64,000 nucleotides of DNA. Source: Candidatus Poribacteria bacterium. GTDB lineage: Bacteria > Poribacteria > WGA-4E > WGA-3G. Where the stretch lies: positions 17,072 to 81,071 of the forward strand of contig JAPPBX010000043.1 in NCBI GenBank assembly GCA_026702755.1, in the 5' to 3' direction. The translations under genes and the position numbers were made by a program. The notes under the pieces were generated by a model. That model worked only from the letters and a program-made list of their open reading frames with translations, had not been told where the DNA came from and did not search any database. The number at the start of each line of letters is the position of its first letter. Position 1 is the stretch's first letter. Of this stretch, positions 1 through 8,813 are shown piece by piece.

Positions 1-664
1 CAGAGGATGCCCATCCTTCAATCTTAATGGCGGAGATAGAATCCCCGAAGTTTTGCGGGAGTAAATGGAGGTTCGGCAGTTCCTTTTTATATTCCGAGGG
101 TTCCATACGGATCGGTAAGGGTGCCCCTTCAAAGTCGGGGTGTTCATAGAAAACGACTTCCGCGCCATCTCGTGGGAAATCGGGACCTTTAAAGATACGA
201 ATTGAGGATATCCGGTCTTCAAACCAAGTTCCGCCTTGAGCATCGCGTAGGTTGGCAATATCACGTAGGATTGTGATTTTTCTGCCTCGGAATTCGACGT
301 GTTCATAGCAATCCACAATCAGCGGAATCGTTCCCCACTCGGGTCCAACGACTTCCAATGTGGAGCCGAAGTTAATGGAGGAGATTCTGTCCGCAAAATT
401 GTAGGAGGTATCGTGCAAGTTCGGGTAAAATCCGGGACCGAGTGCCAACTTTTTACCGCGGTAGTTAACGTGCTGGTAAAAGATGGCTTTATAGTTCGGA
501 TTTGACGAGAAGTTTGGCCCCTTATAGATACGAACAGAAGATATATTGTCTTGAAATCCAATAGTGCGCGTATGCTGAACAGGTTCTACAACATATCCCA
601 TTCTGCCGCGGAAGTTTGTATGTTGGAACACCTCAACAATAAGACGCGGTATGACGATTGGCAT
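1..664 (-). CDS. beta/gamma-crystallin repeat protein, 3' end beyond window
   Basis: An open reading frame runs from an ATG at 664 to the left edge without a stop (221 residues visible). It holds four beta/gamma-crystallin Greek-key motifs. Each has an aromatic-x4-aromatic-x-Gly corner (FQHTNFRG 13-20, YQHVNYRG 63-70, YEHVEFRG 120-127, YEHPDFEG 173-180) followed by the serine motif: DNISS 39-43, DRISS 92-96 and 150-154, DSISA at the fourth repeat. In the family the motif (N/D)(N/D)xx(S/T)S binds calcium. Here the first acidic position is Q, A, E or G, so binding may be weak. No signal peptide is visible. The role is unknown; members are often stress or surface proteins. It could be longer, because the C-terminus is cut by the window. 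Confidence 0.8.
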   Translation of the reverse strand, partial: MPIVIPRLIVEVFQHTNFRGRMGYVVEPVQHTRTIGFQDNISSVRIYKGPNFSSNPNYKAIFYQHVNYRGKKLALGPGFYPNLHDTSYNFADRISSINFGSTLEVVGPEWGTIPLIVDCYEHVEFRGRKITILRDIANLRDAQGGTWFEDRISSIRIFKGPDFPRDGAEVVFYEHPDFEGAPLPIRMEPSEYKKELPNLHLLPQNFGDSISAIKIEGWASS

Positions 665-683
665 TTTTTATCTCCATTTTTTT

Positions 684-716
684 TAGTTATCAGTTATCGG
701 TTGTCAGTCTTTCAGT
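684..716. repeat. short interspersed repeat (AACTGATAACTGACAACT family)
   Basis: AT-rich stretch of alternating TTATCAGTTATCGGTTGTCAG units in the gap upstream of the crystallin gene. The same family, partly in the other orientation, lies at 34203-34290 and 51298-51322. Confidence 0.6.
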
Positions 717-772
717 AAAAGAGCATTTCATTTCAATGAGGTTCTTTCTTTCCGAGGTTTCCGAAATCTTGT

Positions 773-1933
773 TTATGTTTCACTGAACGTTGCTTCGTAG
801 ATTTGAGCATATCCACTTCGATCCGATGTAAATACGATATGTTGTCCGTCTGGACTGAACGATGGATGCGGATGTGTATGCTGAGGCGCGTAGACGTGAA
901 CCGGACCCCCAGCATACGGGAAGGGGCCGTTCCAATGCGCACCGATAGATGAAGCATTAGGATAACAGAGGGTTTGTGGTTCACCAATGCCGTCACGCGG
1001 ATCGAAAGTTTGGATGCCAATGTCTGGGAAGTTGGTATCTGCTACCATGCGCGTTCCAGCAGGATTGCAAATGGCGTGCCATGCGTTGAACGTTGTCACC
1101 TGTCGAATTACACCTGTATCGGCGTTGACGCATCTCATACCTCGGGGCCAGTCAACGAAAGCGAGTTCGCGCGTCCCAGGAATCCATGTTTCATGTGTGA
1201 TCCATTCATTCTTTTCAATATTCTGAGCGTAAAGGCGACGGTTCCCGCTTCCATCGCGATGAATTACCCATACCCGATCGGTGAGCGGACCCGCATAGTA
1301 GAGCAGGTTAGAATCATCAGGACAAAATTGAAGGTGTCCGATGCTGTCTCTTTGTAAGATAATATCGTGTTTGCCGGTGTCTGTATCTACAATAGCGAGT
1401 GCTGCTTCTTTACCGATGTCTCCGTTCGTTGCTTGGGAGGGGTAGTTAAATCTGACTGCCCACCACCGGTCATCATGGCTGACGGATGTTGTCCCCATAG
1501 CGGCAGCGACCATCCCCTTTTCTTTCATCGCTGTGGCAGCCCGTTTAACAGCAAGTTTTGACTTGCAAGTTTCGTCAAAATTAACGAGTTCTCGTTCCTC
1601 CAGTGTCTCCAGATCGAGTCGCCAACCGCTTGTGCCAGCAGTGAAGAAAACCGCTTTTCCGTCTCGCGAGGGATGCACAGACCACTCTTCAATATCTGGT
1701 CTGTCTGTTAATTGACGCAGTTCATTTGTGGCGCGTTCTTCCGCGAATATCTGTGCGGTGCCGGTTCGGTACGAGATAAAAATCAACCGCTGCATGGCGT
1801 TGTCATACGCGGGTATGATGAAAAAGGGATGGTGGTGCAGGGCAGACGCGGTCGTCACCTGCCGGATTTGCGTGCCAGTGCATCGATCGTAAAAAGTCCG
1901 AGATTCAGGACCGTAAACCGTGCCTTTCGCCAT
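773..1933 (-). CDS. oligogalacturonate-lyase-like beta-propeller protein
   Basis: 386 residues from the ATG at 1933, chosen because an AGGA lies about 9 bases upstream and because longer starts overlap the sigma-factor gene. The protein resembles the oligogalacturonate lyase (Pectate_lyase22) seven-bladed propeller family. It has a GPESRTFYDRCTG start, repeated Asp-box/PD40-like blades, a THETWIPGTRELAFVDW segment and a near-terminal HTHPHPSFSPDG segment, which provides the family's metal-binding histidines. In the family, the enzyme cleaves unsaturated di-galacturonate by beta-elimination. No signal peptide is seen, so it is probably cytoplasmic. It starts 10 bases after the sigma gene, so the two are probably co-transcribed. 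The substrate is inferred; many environmental members are annotated only as PD40 proteins. Confidence 0.75.
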   Translation of the reverse strand: MAKGTVYGPESRTFYDRCTGTQIRQVTTASALHHHPFFIIPAYDNAMQRLIFISYRTGTAQIFAEERATNELRQLTDRPDIEEWSVHPSRDGKAVFFTAGTSGWRLDLETLEERELVNFDETCKSKLAVKRAATAMKEKGMVAAAMGTTSVSHDDRWWAVRFNYPSQATNGDIGKEAALAIVDTDTGKHDIILQRDSIGHLQFCPDDSNLLYYAGPLTDRVWVIHRDGSGNRRLYAQNIEKNEWITHETWIPGTRELAFVDWPRGMRCVNADTGVIRQVTTFNAWHAICNPAGTRMVADTNFPDIGIQTFDPRDGIGEPQTLCYPNASSIGAHWNGPFPYAGGPVHVYAPQHTHPHPSFSPDGQHIVFTSDRSGYAQIYEATFSET

Positions 1934-1943
1934 ACGTGTATTC

Positions 1944-2267
1944 CTATTTGCTTTGTGCTTCAGTCTCCGTGTTTGGACGTTCAAACAATTGCCTTGCTAA
2001 ACGCTTTTTACGTAGCCAATCAATGCAGCAATGCGTCGCTATTACATGAATCCAACTCTCAAAACCCTGCGGTTCCTTCAACATATCCAACTTCTGGTGG
2101 ACTTTCAGGAAAATGTCTTCCGTAATCTCTTCAGCGATACGAGCATCTCCGGTTTTACGCAATGTGAGTTCATGAATCGGTGCTTGATATTTCTCCACAA
2201 TTAAGCAGAACGCACTATCATCGCCTCCGAGGACGCGGTGAATAAGTTCAACATCATCGTTTTTCAT
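1944..2267 (-). CDS. ECF-type sigma factor, region 2 only
   Basis: 107 residues that match sigma-70 region 2 of ECF factors: a DxxAFxxIVEKYQ helix, then RIAEEITEDIFLKVHQKL (core-binding and -10 recognition helices), then WIHVIATHCCIDWLRKKR. The protein ends about 15 residues later. A normal ECF factor (170-200 residues) continues into region 4, which reads the -35 element; no region 4 is present here or in neighbouring frames. The gene sits immediately upstream of the propeller gene (10-base gap). It is either a minimal sigma factor, a truncated one, or a regulator that relies on a partner for -35 binding. Confidence 0.8.
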   Translation of the reverse strand: MKNDDVELIHRVLGGDDSAFCLIVEKYQAPIHELTLRKTGDARIAEEITEDIFLKVHQKLDMLKEPQGFESWIHVIATHCCIDWLRKKRLARQLFERPNTETEAQSK

Positions 2268-2285
2268 GGATCACCTCTGATAAGG

Positions 2286-2309
2286 TCGGCGGGCACAGTG
2301 ACCCGCCGA
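2286..2309. other. perfect inverted repeat between genes
   Basis: TCGGCGGG, 8-base loop, CCCGCCGA. It lies between the end of the sugar isomerase gene (2327) and the start of the sigma gene (2267). There is no T-run on the minus strand, so it is a stem-loop that could attenuate or protect mRNA rather than a classical terminator. Confidence 0.5.
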
Positions 2310-2326
2310 AGCAGTATTTGAGTTTC

Positions 2327-3325
2327 TTATTCTTCAAAGGCAGCATCGAATGCTACAGCAGAAGGTTCAAAATCGTAGCCCTTGACGGCGGCACAGGATT
2401 CACGGGCACCGTGTTCTCTGTCCATACCGCTGTCCTCCCATTCGATAGAAAGCGGACCGTCATATTCCATATTGTTCAGTGCCCGGATGATCTCTTCAAA
2501 GTTGATATTACCACGACCGATGGATCGGAAATCCCAATTTCTTCGGGCATCGCCGAAGTTCAGATGTCCGCCGAACACACCAGATAACCTCGGCGTGTCT
2601 GCCCACCAGACATCCTTCATGTGGACGTGATAAATTCGGTCGCTCAACCGTTCAAGGAAGGCGACGTAGTCAACCCCTTGGTAACCGAGGTGACTTGGAT
2701 CGTAGTTAAATCCGAATGCCTCTCTGCCGTCGACCGCCTCAATTGCGCGTTCTGCAGTGACAATGTCAAAAGCGATTTCGGTCGGATGGACTTCAAGTCC
2801 GAACTTGACACCCACCTCATCAAAGACATCGAAAATCGGGTTCCAACGGTTCGCAAAGTCTTCAAAACCGGCATCAATTTGCCCTGGATCGTTCGGGGGG
2901 AAAGAGTAGAGAAGATGCCATATAGAGCTGCCCGTGAAACCGTTAACAACATTCACGCCGAGTTTTGCGGCAGCGCGAGCAGTGTTTTTCATTTCCTCAG
3001 CGGCACGTTCTTGAACGCCTGCGGGATCGCCATCGCCCCAAATAGCCTCTGACAAAATGCCTTGATGCCGACTGTCGATGTTATCGCAGACGGCTTGTCC
3101 GACGAGGTGGTTGCTGATTGACCAGACCTTTAGTCCGTATTTCGCGAGGAGGTCGTGTCTGCCTTGGCAGTAGTTGTCGTCTGCAAGTGCTTTATCCACT
3201 TCAAAGTGGTCACCCCAGCAGGCGAGTTCTAAGCCGTCATAGCCCCATCCGCTCGCTTTTTCTGCTAACTCTTCTAACGTTAAATCTGCCCATTGGCCTG
3301 TAAAGAGTGTTACAGGTCTTGCCAT
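2327..3325 (-). CDS. sugar phosphate isomerase/epimerase (xylose isomerase-like TIM barrel)
   Basis: 332 residues beginning [15 protein letters not shown], with AAGGAG about 12 bases upstream. The whole length fits the AP_endonuc_2 / xylose-isomerase-like TIM barrel. Metal-ligand candidates lie at strand ends: Glu and His in [11 protein letters not shown], the [11 protein letters not shown] segment, HVHMKDVWW, and Glu in [10 protein letters not shown]. Family members isomerise or epimerise sugars and inositol derivatives. The Gfo/Idh oxidoreductase further upstream (4295-5467) is a frequent genomic companion in inositol or polyol catabolism. The exact substrate cannot be told from sequence. 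Confidence 0.88.
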   Translation of the reverse strand: MARPVTLFTGQWADLTLEELAEKASGWGYDGLELACWGDHFEVDKALADDNYCQGRHDLLAKYGLKVWSISNHLVGQAVCDNIDSRHQGILSEAIWGDGDPAGVQERAAEEMKNTARAAAKLGVNVVNGFTGSSIWHLLYSFPPNDPGQIDAGFEDFANRWNPIFDVFDEVGVKFGLEVHPTEIAFDIVTAERAIEAVDGREAFGFNYDPSHLGYQGVDYVAFLERLSDRIYHVHMKDVWWADTPRLSGVFGGHLNFGDARRNWDFRSIGRGNINFEEIIRALNNMEYDGPLSIEWEDSGMDREHGARESCAAVKGYDFEPSAVAFDAAFEE

Positions 3326-3518
3326 AATAGTGTTGCTCCTTCGTATTTTTATTTTCCTTGCGGTTCGTTTAGGAGGGTTTCGTAAGAACGCTCCTAATAT
3401 CCCAACTTAGGCGTAATTTCTGGTTTCCAAGTGCTGTTTTAGCGAGTCAAAAAGGTAGTCCAGTTTTTACAATCCTAAATTGTGCTGTGAAAGCAGAGTG
3501 CCTGGAGAAAAGTTAAGA

Positions 3519-4223
3519 TTAGCTGCGTGCTTTCAAGCGTTCGATCTCTTCTCGGAGTTCTGCGAGTTCTGCCTCAGCTCTCTGGCGTGCAGCGGCTTCT
3601 TCATCAGCGCGTGCGGATGCTGACTCCGCGGGTGTCTGCAACCAAGCATCCGCAACTGGATCATAGATATCTAAACCGACATCACCCACATAGAAATCTA
3701 AACCGAGCGCAGCGGAGTGCAGACCCCCATCTGGATCTGCCGAAATTGGGACGTACAAACCATCAACCAAAGTGAAGCCCATTATAGGCGAGGGTAAATA
3801 TAGACCCTCGGCATCATACAAAAAATAGTCTTGGATTCCCAATGAAGCGTAGAGTTCCATCTTGCGCCCCAAGTCGTTGCGATAGGTACCTTTGCTGGAG
3901 AACTCCATCGCGAAGTCAGGGACCTTCCCCTCCTTCCAGACAAGATAACTCCGCCGAGGTTTCTTACCTAAGCCGAAAGCGACCAGGACATCCGGTGAAA
4001 CCGATTGACGTGGGTCTCCCTCGACATAATACATGAGTATATCGCCAGAAACATAAACTTCCAGTCTTTCTTCAAAATGTGCGTCAAGGGCTTGTAACGT
4101 CCGCGTAAGGATACGTCTGTGAGTGTCGCTAACCGCCATAGGTTTTCCATCCGAGTCAGGATAAAGTTCATCGTCCTCTGTAGGGGCGTAAGGGATATGC
4201 GTCCCTTCTTTATAGGTATCCAT
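3519..4223 (-). CDS. Uma2 family endonuclease (DUF820) with C-terminal coiled coil
   Basis: 234 residues from the ATG at 4223, which has GGGAGG 8 bases upstream; an ATG 15 bases earlier would sit over that ribosome-binding site. Uma2 proteins have a restriction-endonuclease-like PD-(D/E)xK fold. The visible core is SPDVLVAFG, then KVPDFAMEFSSKGT with candidate D, E and K residues, then LGRKMELYASLGIQDYFLYD. The last 40 residues (ARADEEAAARQRAEAELAEL onward) are a charged coiled coil typical of this subfamily. Uma2 genes are greatly expanded in cyanobacteria and Poribacteria and their role is not settled. There is no adjacent antitoxin here. Confidence 0.82.
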   Translation of the reverse strand: MDTYKEGTHIPYAPTEDDELYPDSDGKPMAVSDTHRRILTRTLQALDAHFEERLEVYVSGDILMYYVEGDPRQSVSPDVLVAFGLGKKPRRSYLVWKEGKVPDFAMEFSSKGTYRNDLGRKMELYASLGIQDYFLYDAEGLYLPSPIMGFTLVDGLYVPISADPDGGLHSAALGLDFYVGDVGLDIYDPVADAWLQTPAESASARADEEAAARQRAEAELAELREEIERLKARS

Positions 4224-4294
4224 TGGGGTGCCTCCCATTTTCGTGAGATGCCTGAATACACGGGCGTTTTGTTCTATGTTGCCTTACGAAAAGA

Positions 4295-5467
4295 TTATGC
4301 CGGTGGCGTGTAGCTTGCATCAATCCATGCACGCTGTTTGCCGCTTTCTACGGCAGCGTTAATAAAATGTACGCCGCGGGCACCGTCTTGAACGGTCGGG
4401 AAATCGGTATCAAATTCAGCAGGGCCCTCGCCTGCGATTTTCGCTGCCATCGTGCGTGCGGCGTTCACATAGATATTTGCGAATGCTTCAATAAATGCCT
4501 CTGGGTGTCCAAAGGGTATCCGTGAGTTGTGCTGGACGATCTCCGATAGATAGTCGTTACCGCGTTTGTAAACCTGTTCGGGACCGTCCGGGAAACGGAC
4601 GTAGAGATAGTTCGGGTTCTCCTGATGCCATTCCAGTGAAGCCTCAGTGCCGTAGACGCGAATGCGTAGATTGTTTTCTTCACCGACCGAGATTTGTGAT
4701 GCATACAGAACGCCGCGGACACCGTTTTCATAGTGCACCAGTAGATTGCCGTCATCTTCTAACAAGCGTCCCTCTACAAAAGTGGTCATGTCTGCACAGA
4801 TTTCTTCGATGTCCAATCCCGTGATGTAGTGTGCCAAATTCTCGGCGTGGGAACCGATGTCTCCGATACATGAAGATGCACCCGCTTGTTTGGGGTCTGT
4901 GCGCCAGACAGCTTGTTTCGCGCCTTCGTTTTCTAAGAATGTGGCGAGCCAGCCCTGGGGGTATTCTACGACGATCTTGCGAAGCACTCCGAGTTTCCCC
5001 TCTTTCACGAGTTCACGCGCCTGCTTTACCATCGGATAACCTGTGTAGTTGTGTGTCAGTGCAAAGATGGCATCGTGCTGTTTGACGAGGCTGCAGAGGG
5101 ATTCAGCATCAGCAACCGTTGTGGTCATCGGCTTGTCACAGACGACATGGAACCCGGCTTCAATGAAGGTTTTGGCGACATCGAAATGGACGTGGTTTGG
5201 TGTTACGATTGAGACGAAATCAATGCGTTCGCCTTCGGGCAGTTGGCTCTCTTTTTCTGCCATTTCGTGGTAAGAGCCGTAGACTCGGTCTGCGTCAAGG
5301 AAGAGTTCAGCACCTTGTTGCTTAGATTTTTCGGGTGATGATGAGAACGCGCCAGCGACGAGGTCGATTTCCCCGTCGAGTGCCGCGGCTTTCCGATGGA
5401 CGGCACCGATGAACGCATCCGGTCCGCCGCCTACCATGCCGTAACGGATTTTTCTGTTTAGTGGCAT
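4295..5467 (-). CDS. Gfo/Idh/MocA family oxidoreductase
   Basis: 390 residues from the ATG at 5467 (AAAGGAG upstream). An upstream in-frame start at 5539 would add a lysine-rich tail outside the fold. The N-terminal Rossmann domain shows the glycine-rich IRYGMVGGGPDAF loop and the CDKPMT segment, which is the family's (E)KP motif. The C-terminal alpha/beta domain carries GDIGSHAENLAHYITG, the usual GDxGxH catalytic region. The family comprises NAD(P)-dependent sugar, inositol and amino-sugar dehydrogenases. The nearby isomerase gene suggests a sugar or cyclitol pathway; the substrate is not determined. Confidence 0.88.
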   Translation of the reverse strand: MPLNRKIRYGMVGGGPDAFIGAVHRKAAALDGEIDLVAGAFSSSPEKSKQQGAELFLDADRVYGSYHEMAEKESQLPEGERIDFVSIVTPNHVHFDVAKTFIEAGFHVVCDKPMTTTVADAESLCSLVKQHDAIFALTHNYTGYPMVKQARELVKEGKLGVLRKIVVEYPQGWLATFLENEGAKQAVWRTDPKQAGASSCIGDIGSHAENLAHYITGLDIEEICADMTTFVEGRLLEDDGNLLVHYENGVRGVLYASQISVGEENNLRIRVYGTEASLEWHQENPNYLYVRFPDGPEQVYKRGNDYLSEIVQHNSRIPFGHPEAFIEAFANIYVNAARTMAAKIAGEGPAEFDTDFPTVQDGARGVHFINAAVESGKQRAWIDASYTPPA

Positions 5468-5567
5468 CTTGCGTATTTTCTCCTTTGCTTTGTAATCTGG
5501 GCGTGCAAGTTTCGCCCTACCGTGATATTTTGATTCCACTATACATTATCCCATATTTGGGTACTTT

Positions 5568-5789
5568 TTTCAAGATTTTTTGGGATGCGTAAATATTCAG
5601 TCAAAATTTAGGGGTGCGGGGTGCTATTTGAGTGGGACGTTATTTTCTGTCAGAATCGCGGAGGGTGCGGATGGCACGGATGACGCGGATTATTGTCAGA
5701 ATCGCGGATTTTCACGGATGACACGGATTTCGCGGATTGATACTCTGTAACATCAAGTGATCTGCTAAGCGGATAGTTTTGTTGGGCTG
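5568..5789. repeat. gene-free stretch with two GCGGATT-family interspersed repeats
   Basis: Two tandem copies of the family CAGAATCGCGGATT...CACGGATGACACGGATT...CGCGGATT lie at about 5650-5740. Similar copies occur at 7928-7970, 8139-8175, 10905-10940, 11040-11091 and 15423-15468. No reading frame is supported in this gap. Confidence 0.75.
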
Positions 5790-7052
5790 CTATGCCTGCG
5801 AGGGTGTTAGCAGTGCAGCGATGTCTTCTGGCGGGTTGACATCGGGGCTCCCTTCAAGATTTACGATGTTTCTGTTGATATGGTGGAATGCGTTGATACT
5901 GTTTTTTCCTATGATATTCGCAACTTTCAGGTCCAATCTTGCATTTTCCCACTGCTGCAGCCTTGACCATACCACGCCGCGATTGTAATATGCTTCGGCA
6001 TAATCGGGATTAGATTCAATCGCTTTGTCCATGTCGTCGATGGCAAGTTCCAGTTCACCTTCAACTAAGTAAACAAGACCACGATTATTATATGCTTCGG
6101 CAAAGTTTGGCTTGAGTTCTATTGCTTTGTTGTAGTCTACAATGGCTCGGTCAAATTCGCCTTTGGCATAATAAGCGTAACCACGACCACTGTACGCGTG
6201 AGCGAAGTCTGATTTGATTTGTATCGCCGCGTCAAAGTCTTTAATGGCAAGATCAATCTCATCTTTTTTCTTCTGAACCACTCCGCGATTGTTATACGCT
6301 ACTGCATAATCAGGTTGAAGTTCTATCGCTTTTGTATAGTCTTGGATGGCACATTCAAGTTCACCACTATTTTCATAAGCAACGCCGCGATTGCAATATG
6401 CTTCGGCAAGTTCAGGATTTAGGCGTATCGCTTTGTTAAAGTCCTTGATAGCGAGACTTGTTATCCCTTTCATAACGTAAGCGTTTCCACGATTATTATA
6501 GGCATACGCCAAATTAGGCTGGAATTCTATTGCCTTACTCGTGTCCTCAAGTGCTTTATCAATATCACCTTTATCTTTGTAAACCGAGCTGCGATTGTTA
6601 TACGCCTTGGCAAAATCGGGTCTGAGCTCTATTGCTTTGTCGAAGTCTTGAAGGGCTTGGTCTACTTGATTCATCTGATGGTATGTCAAGCCACGACCGT
6701 TATAGGCATCGGCGAAATTTGGTTTAATTTCTATCGCCTTTCTGAAGTCCTGTAGGGCACGCGCAAACTCACTTTTTTTGCTGTAGGCGATCCCACGACC
6801 ACAATAGGCATCAGCATTATCGGGCCTGAGTTGTATTAGTTTATTATAGTCTTTGATGGCAGATTCAAAATCACCTTTGATGCGATAAGCGTAGCCGCGT
6901 ATACTATAGATAGGGGCGTAATCGGGTTTCAGTTCTATTGCTCTACTGTATTCTTCAATGGCTTCGTCGTATTTTCTCGCGAACAGCCTCTGGTTCCCGC
7001 GTCGCGAATGTTTGGAAAAAAGGTCGTCCCTATCAGTTAATTTGTTGTTCAT
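5790..7052 (-). CDS. TPR-repeat protein (11 TPRs)
   Basis: 420 residues, of which about residues 20-390 are eleven consecutive 34-residue tetratricopeptide repeats with the pattern AYxNRGxxYxxKGexdxAIxDyxKAIeLxPdfA. The start at 7052 has AAGGAC 7 bases upstream. No signal peptide or membrane segment is visible, so it is a cytoplasmic protein-interaction scaffold. The gene begins 11 bases after the end of the FRG-domain frame (7064-7837), so the two form an operon. The TPR consensus is like that of the TIR-TPR protein at 8814-10751, suggesting related origins or shared partners. No enzymatic domain is present. Confidence 0.85.
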   Translation of the reverse strand: MNNKLTDRDDLFSKHSRRGNQRLFARKYDEAIEEYSRAIELKPDYAPIYSIRGYAYRIKGDFESAIKDYNKLIQLRPDNADAYCGRGIAYSKKSEFARALQDFRKAIEIKPNFADAYNGRGLTYHQMNQVDQALQDFDKAIELRPDFAKAYNNRSSVYKDKGDIDKALEDTSKAIEFQPNLAYAYNNRGNAYVMKGITSLAIKDFNKAIRLNPELAEAYCNRGVAYENSGELECAIQDYTKAIELQPDYAVAYNNRGVVQKKKDEIDLAIKDFDAAIQIKSDFAHAYSGRGYAYYAKGEFDRAIVDYNKAIELKPNFAEAYNNRGLVYLVEGELELAIDDMDKAIESNPDYAEAYYNRGVVWSRLQQWENARLDLKVANIIGKNSINAFHHINRNIVNLEGSPDVNPPEDIAALLTPSQA

Positions 7053-7063
7053 AACAGTGTCCT

Positions 7064-7837
7064 TCAGGAGTCAAGTGCGTCAACTGATAAGTTATAAGGT
7101 TGTGTAGCACTATTTCTTTCAAAAAAACCGAGTAAGTCGGAAAATAAGGTTTTTTCCGAGATTCCCATTTTTTCTAACGCCGTTTTGATATCTGCTTTGT
7201 CACCGCTACGGATTGTAATTTCTTGTGTGATCATTGCTGTATCTATTTCCGGTAAACCGAATAGGAACACCGATTGCTGCATAATCAACCGTTGGGTTTC
7301 CACTATTTGACTGTCCAGCGTCGGAGACCATAGATACCAATCTTCTTGATCAGTCGGAAAAAGTACTGCCAAATCTTGTTGAAGCTGTTCAATAGTTGTT
7401 ATCTCTTCAATTTTCTCACTATTGTTTTCCAGCACAATAACCTTGCCATTTATGTTCTCATTAGTGCACGCGAACCAGAGAGCGACTAATGGAGCAAAGG
7501 TAAAATCAATTCAGCCTGTAGCAACACGATTATGCTGTAAATGCGCCATGCACTCTAAAGCGGACAGGTCTCTATATGTAGATGGATACCTCAGTTTAAT
7601 CTCATCAATAATTTCAAGGAGATAATTCTGGTACAAATCGCGCAACGGATAAGGCAGAAGATCGTCTTCCCGTCCCAAATCCTCGGAACTGCTTACCAAG
7701 CGACGATAGGCACTACTGGTTATACGCCATGTCTCGTTTTCCTGACCACGATAGAGGTAGCTTTTTTCGGGATTGGTTATCGTGTCTATTTGGTTGATGT
7801 AGTCTGCTAAACTGGATATTTCTACTGGTGTGTTCAT
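7064..7837 (-). pseudogene. FRG-domain gene with in-frame TGA
   Basis: One continuous minus frame from an ATG at 7837 to a stop at 7064, interrupted only by a TGA at 7513-7511. Before the stop: SSLADYINQI, then SYLYRGQENETWRITSSAYR (the FRG signature Phe/Tyr-Arg-Gly), then ALECMAHLQHNRVATG. After the TGA the frame continues directly with IDFTFAPLVALWFACTNEN, the conserved second half of the FRG domain, and about 120 further residues. FRG proteins usually have Leu between ATG and IDFT, so one base change (TTA to TGA) explains it. It is therefore probably a recent nonsense mutation, though readthrough or an assembly error is possible. Function of FRG domains is poorly known; they occur in defence contexts. 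Confidence 0.8.
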
Positions 7838-7873
7838 GCGATATTTCTTGATTCTATGTTCCTTCAACCACAA

Positions 7874-8306
7874 TCCTTAATCAGATTATACAATTTAGGG
7901 GTGTGTTTGTCAATTGCTATTTTATATGAATCGCAGATTACCGCGGACTAAATAGATTACGCGGATTTTAAGAGTGGCTCTGTTCGTAGTTGGGCGATTC
8001 ATTGCCCCTTTTTCTAAATCTCGGATGACGCGGATTTTGTTCTTTGTGCATCCAAAATTTACTTTCACGAAACAGGATCAATGGTTGGTTTGGCGGCTTG
8101 AAGGGAATAAGCCTCGGGGGGATGCGCTGCGCGTCCGTCTGAATCGCGGATTATCACGAAGGACGCGGATTGAAGAGGGTATTCTATCGCCAAGGTTCAT
8201 CTTTTAATCCGTAAGTGAGTTGTGTGAGAATCAACCTCTTGATTTCCAGACTTTTCGGCCTGAAATTGTGTCATACACCTATTTCAAACCTACATAGTAT
8301 TCATTT
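7874..8306. repeat. gene-free region with degenerate GCGGATT-family repeats
   Basis: No convincing frame on either strand. It holds repeat copies at 7928-7970 (GAATCGCAGATTACCGCGGA...) and 8139-8175 (GAATCGCGGATTATCACGAA...) and further GACGCGGATTTTG pieces at about 8025. The plus-strand ORF at 7974 is built from these repeats and is not considered real. Confidence 0.6.
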
Positions 8307-8642
8307 TCATCTCAGTAATGTAGCCACCGTTTGCCCATTTTTCTCCATCATGTGGCTGATGGCTTGCCTGTGGCTGATGGCTTGAATTGCGGGTTGAGGG
8401 ATTATAGGTTGGACTTCTCGAATGGCATCCCAATCAATCACCGCTGTCCACAACTTTTCTTCTTCTGAATAGTGAACAATCCCCTCAACCTCAAGCTCTT
8501 CGCTATAGATGATAAGGGATTGTCCCTCTCGCAGCACAATTCCGTGACGTTCGAGATCTTCTATTGTACCAACGCAGCTCAGTCGCACCCTGCCTTTTAC
8601 ATCTGCGTTGTGGAAGTCTGCGAAAACTCTGACTTTATTCAT
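8307..8642 (-). CDS. conserved-looking small hypothetical protein
   Basis: 111 residues from an ATG with GGGAG about 10 bases upstream. The protein is an acidic alpha/beta sequence beginning MNKVRVFADFHNADVKGRVR. It includes a LREGQSLIIYSEELEVEGIV strand pair and an IDWDAI segment. The C-terminus contains a short internal duplication (QAISHRQAISHMMEK) caused by an 18-base tandem repeat at 8352-8384. I do not recognise a family. It lies downstream of the TIR-TPR gene but beyond a strong stem-loop, so it is probably transcribed separately. Confidence 0.6.
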   Translation of the reverse strand: MNKVRVFADFHNADVKGRVRLSCVGTIEDLERHGIVLREGQSLIIYSEELEVEGIVHYSEEEKLWTAVIDWDAIREVQPIIPQPAIQAISHRQAISHMMEKNGQTVATLLR

Positions 8643-8740
8643 CTTCTTTGTCTCCCAAGATTTGGAACTGTCGGTGTAAGCAGTTTACTAACTTGTTTGG
8701 GTGTGAGTCCTAATCAAGTTATCTGCTAAGAAAACAATTT

Positions 8741-8791
8741 CGCAATAAGTAGTTTCGGGCTTGGTTAAATTCGTTTTAACCACTTATTGCG
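8741..8791 (-). terminator. long stem-loop, terminator-like, downstream of TIR-TPR gene
   Basis: Outer arms CGCAATAAGT (8741-8750) and ACTTATTGCG (8782-8791) enclose inner arms GGTTAAA (8763-8769) and TTTAACC (8775-8781). On the minus strand the stem is followed by AAATTGTTTTCTT, a weak T-tract. It lies 23 bases after the stop of the TIR-TPR gene. Confidence 0.5.
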
Positions 8792-8813
8792 TTTAAATTT
8801 TGGTTTATGTTGG

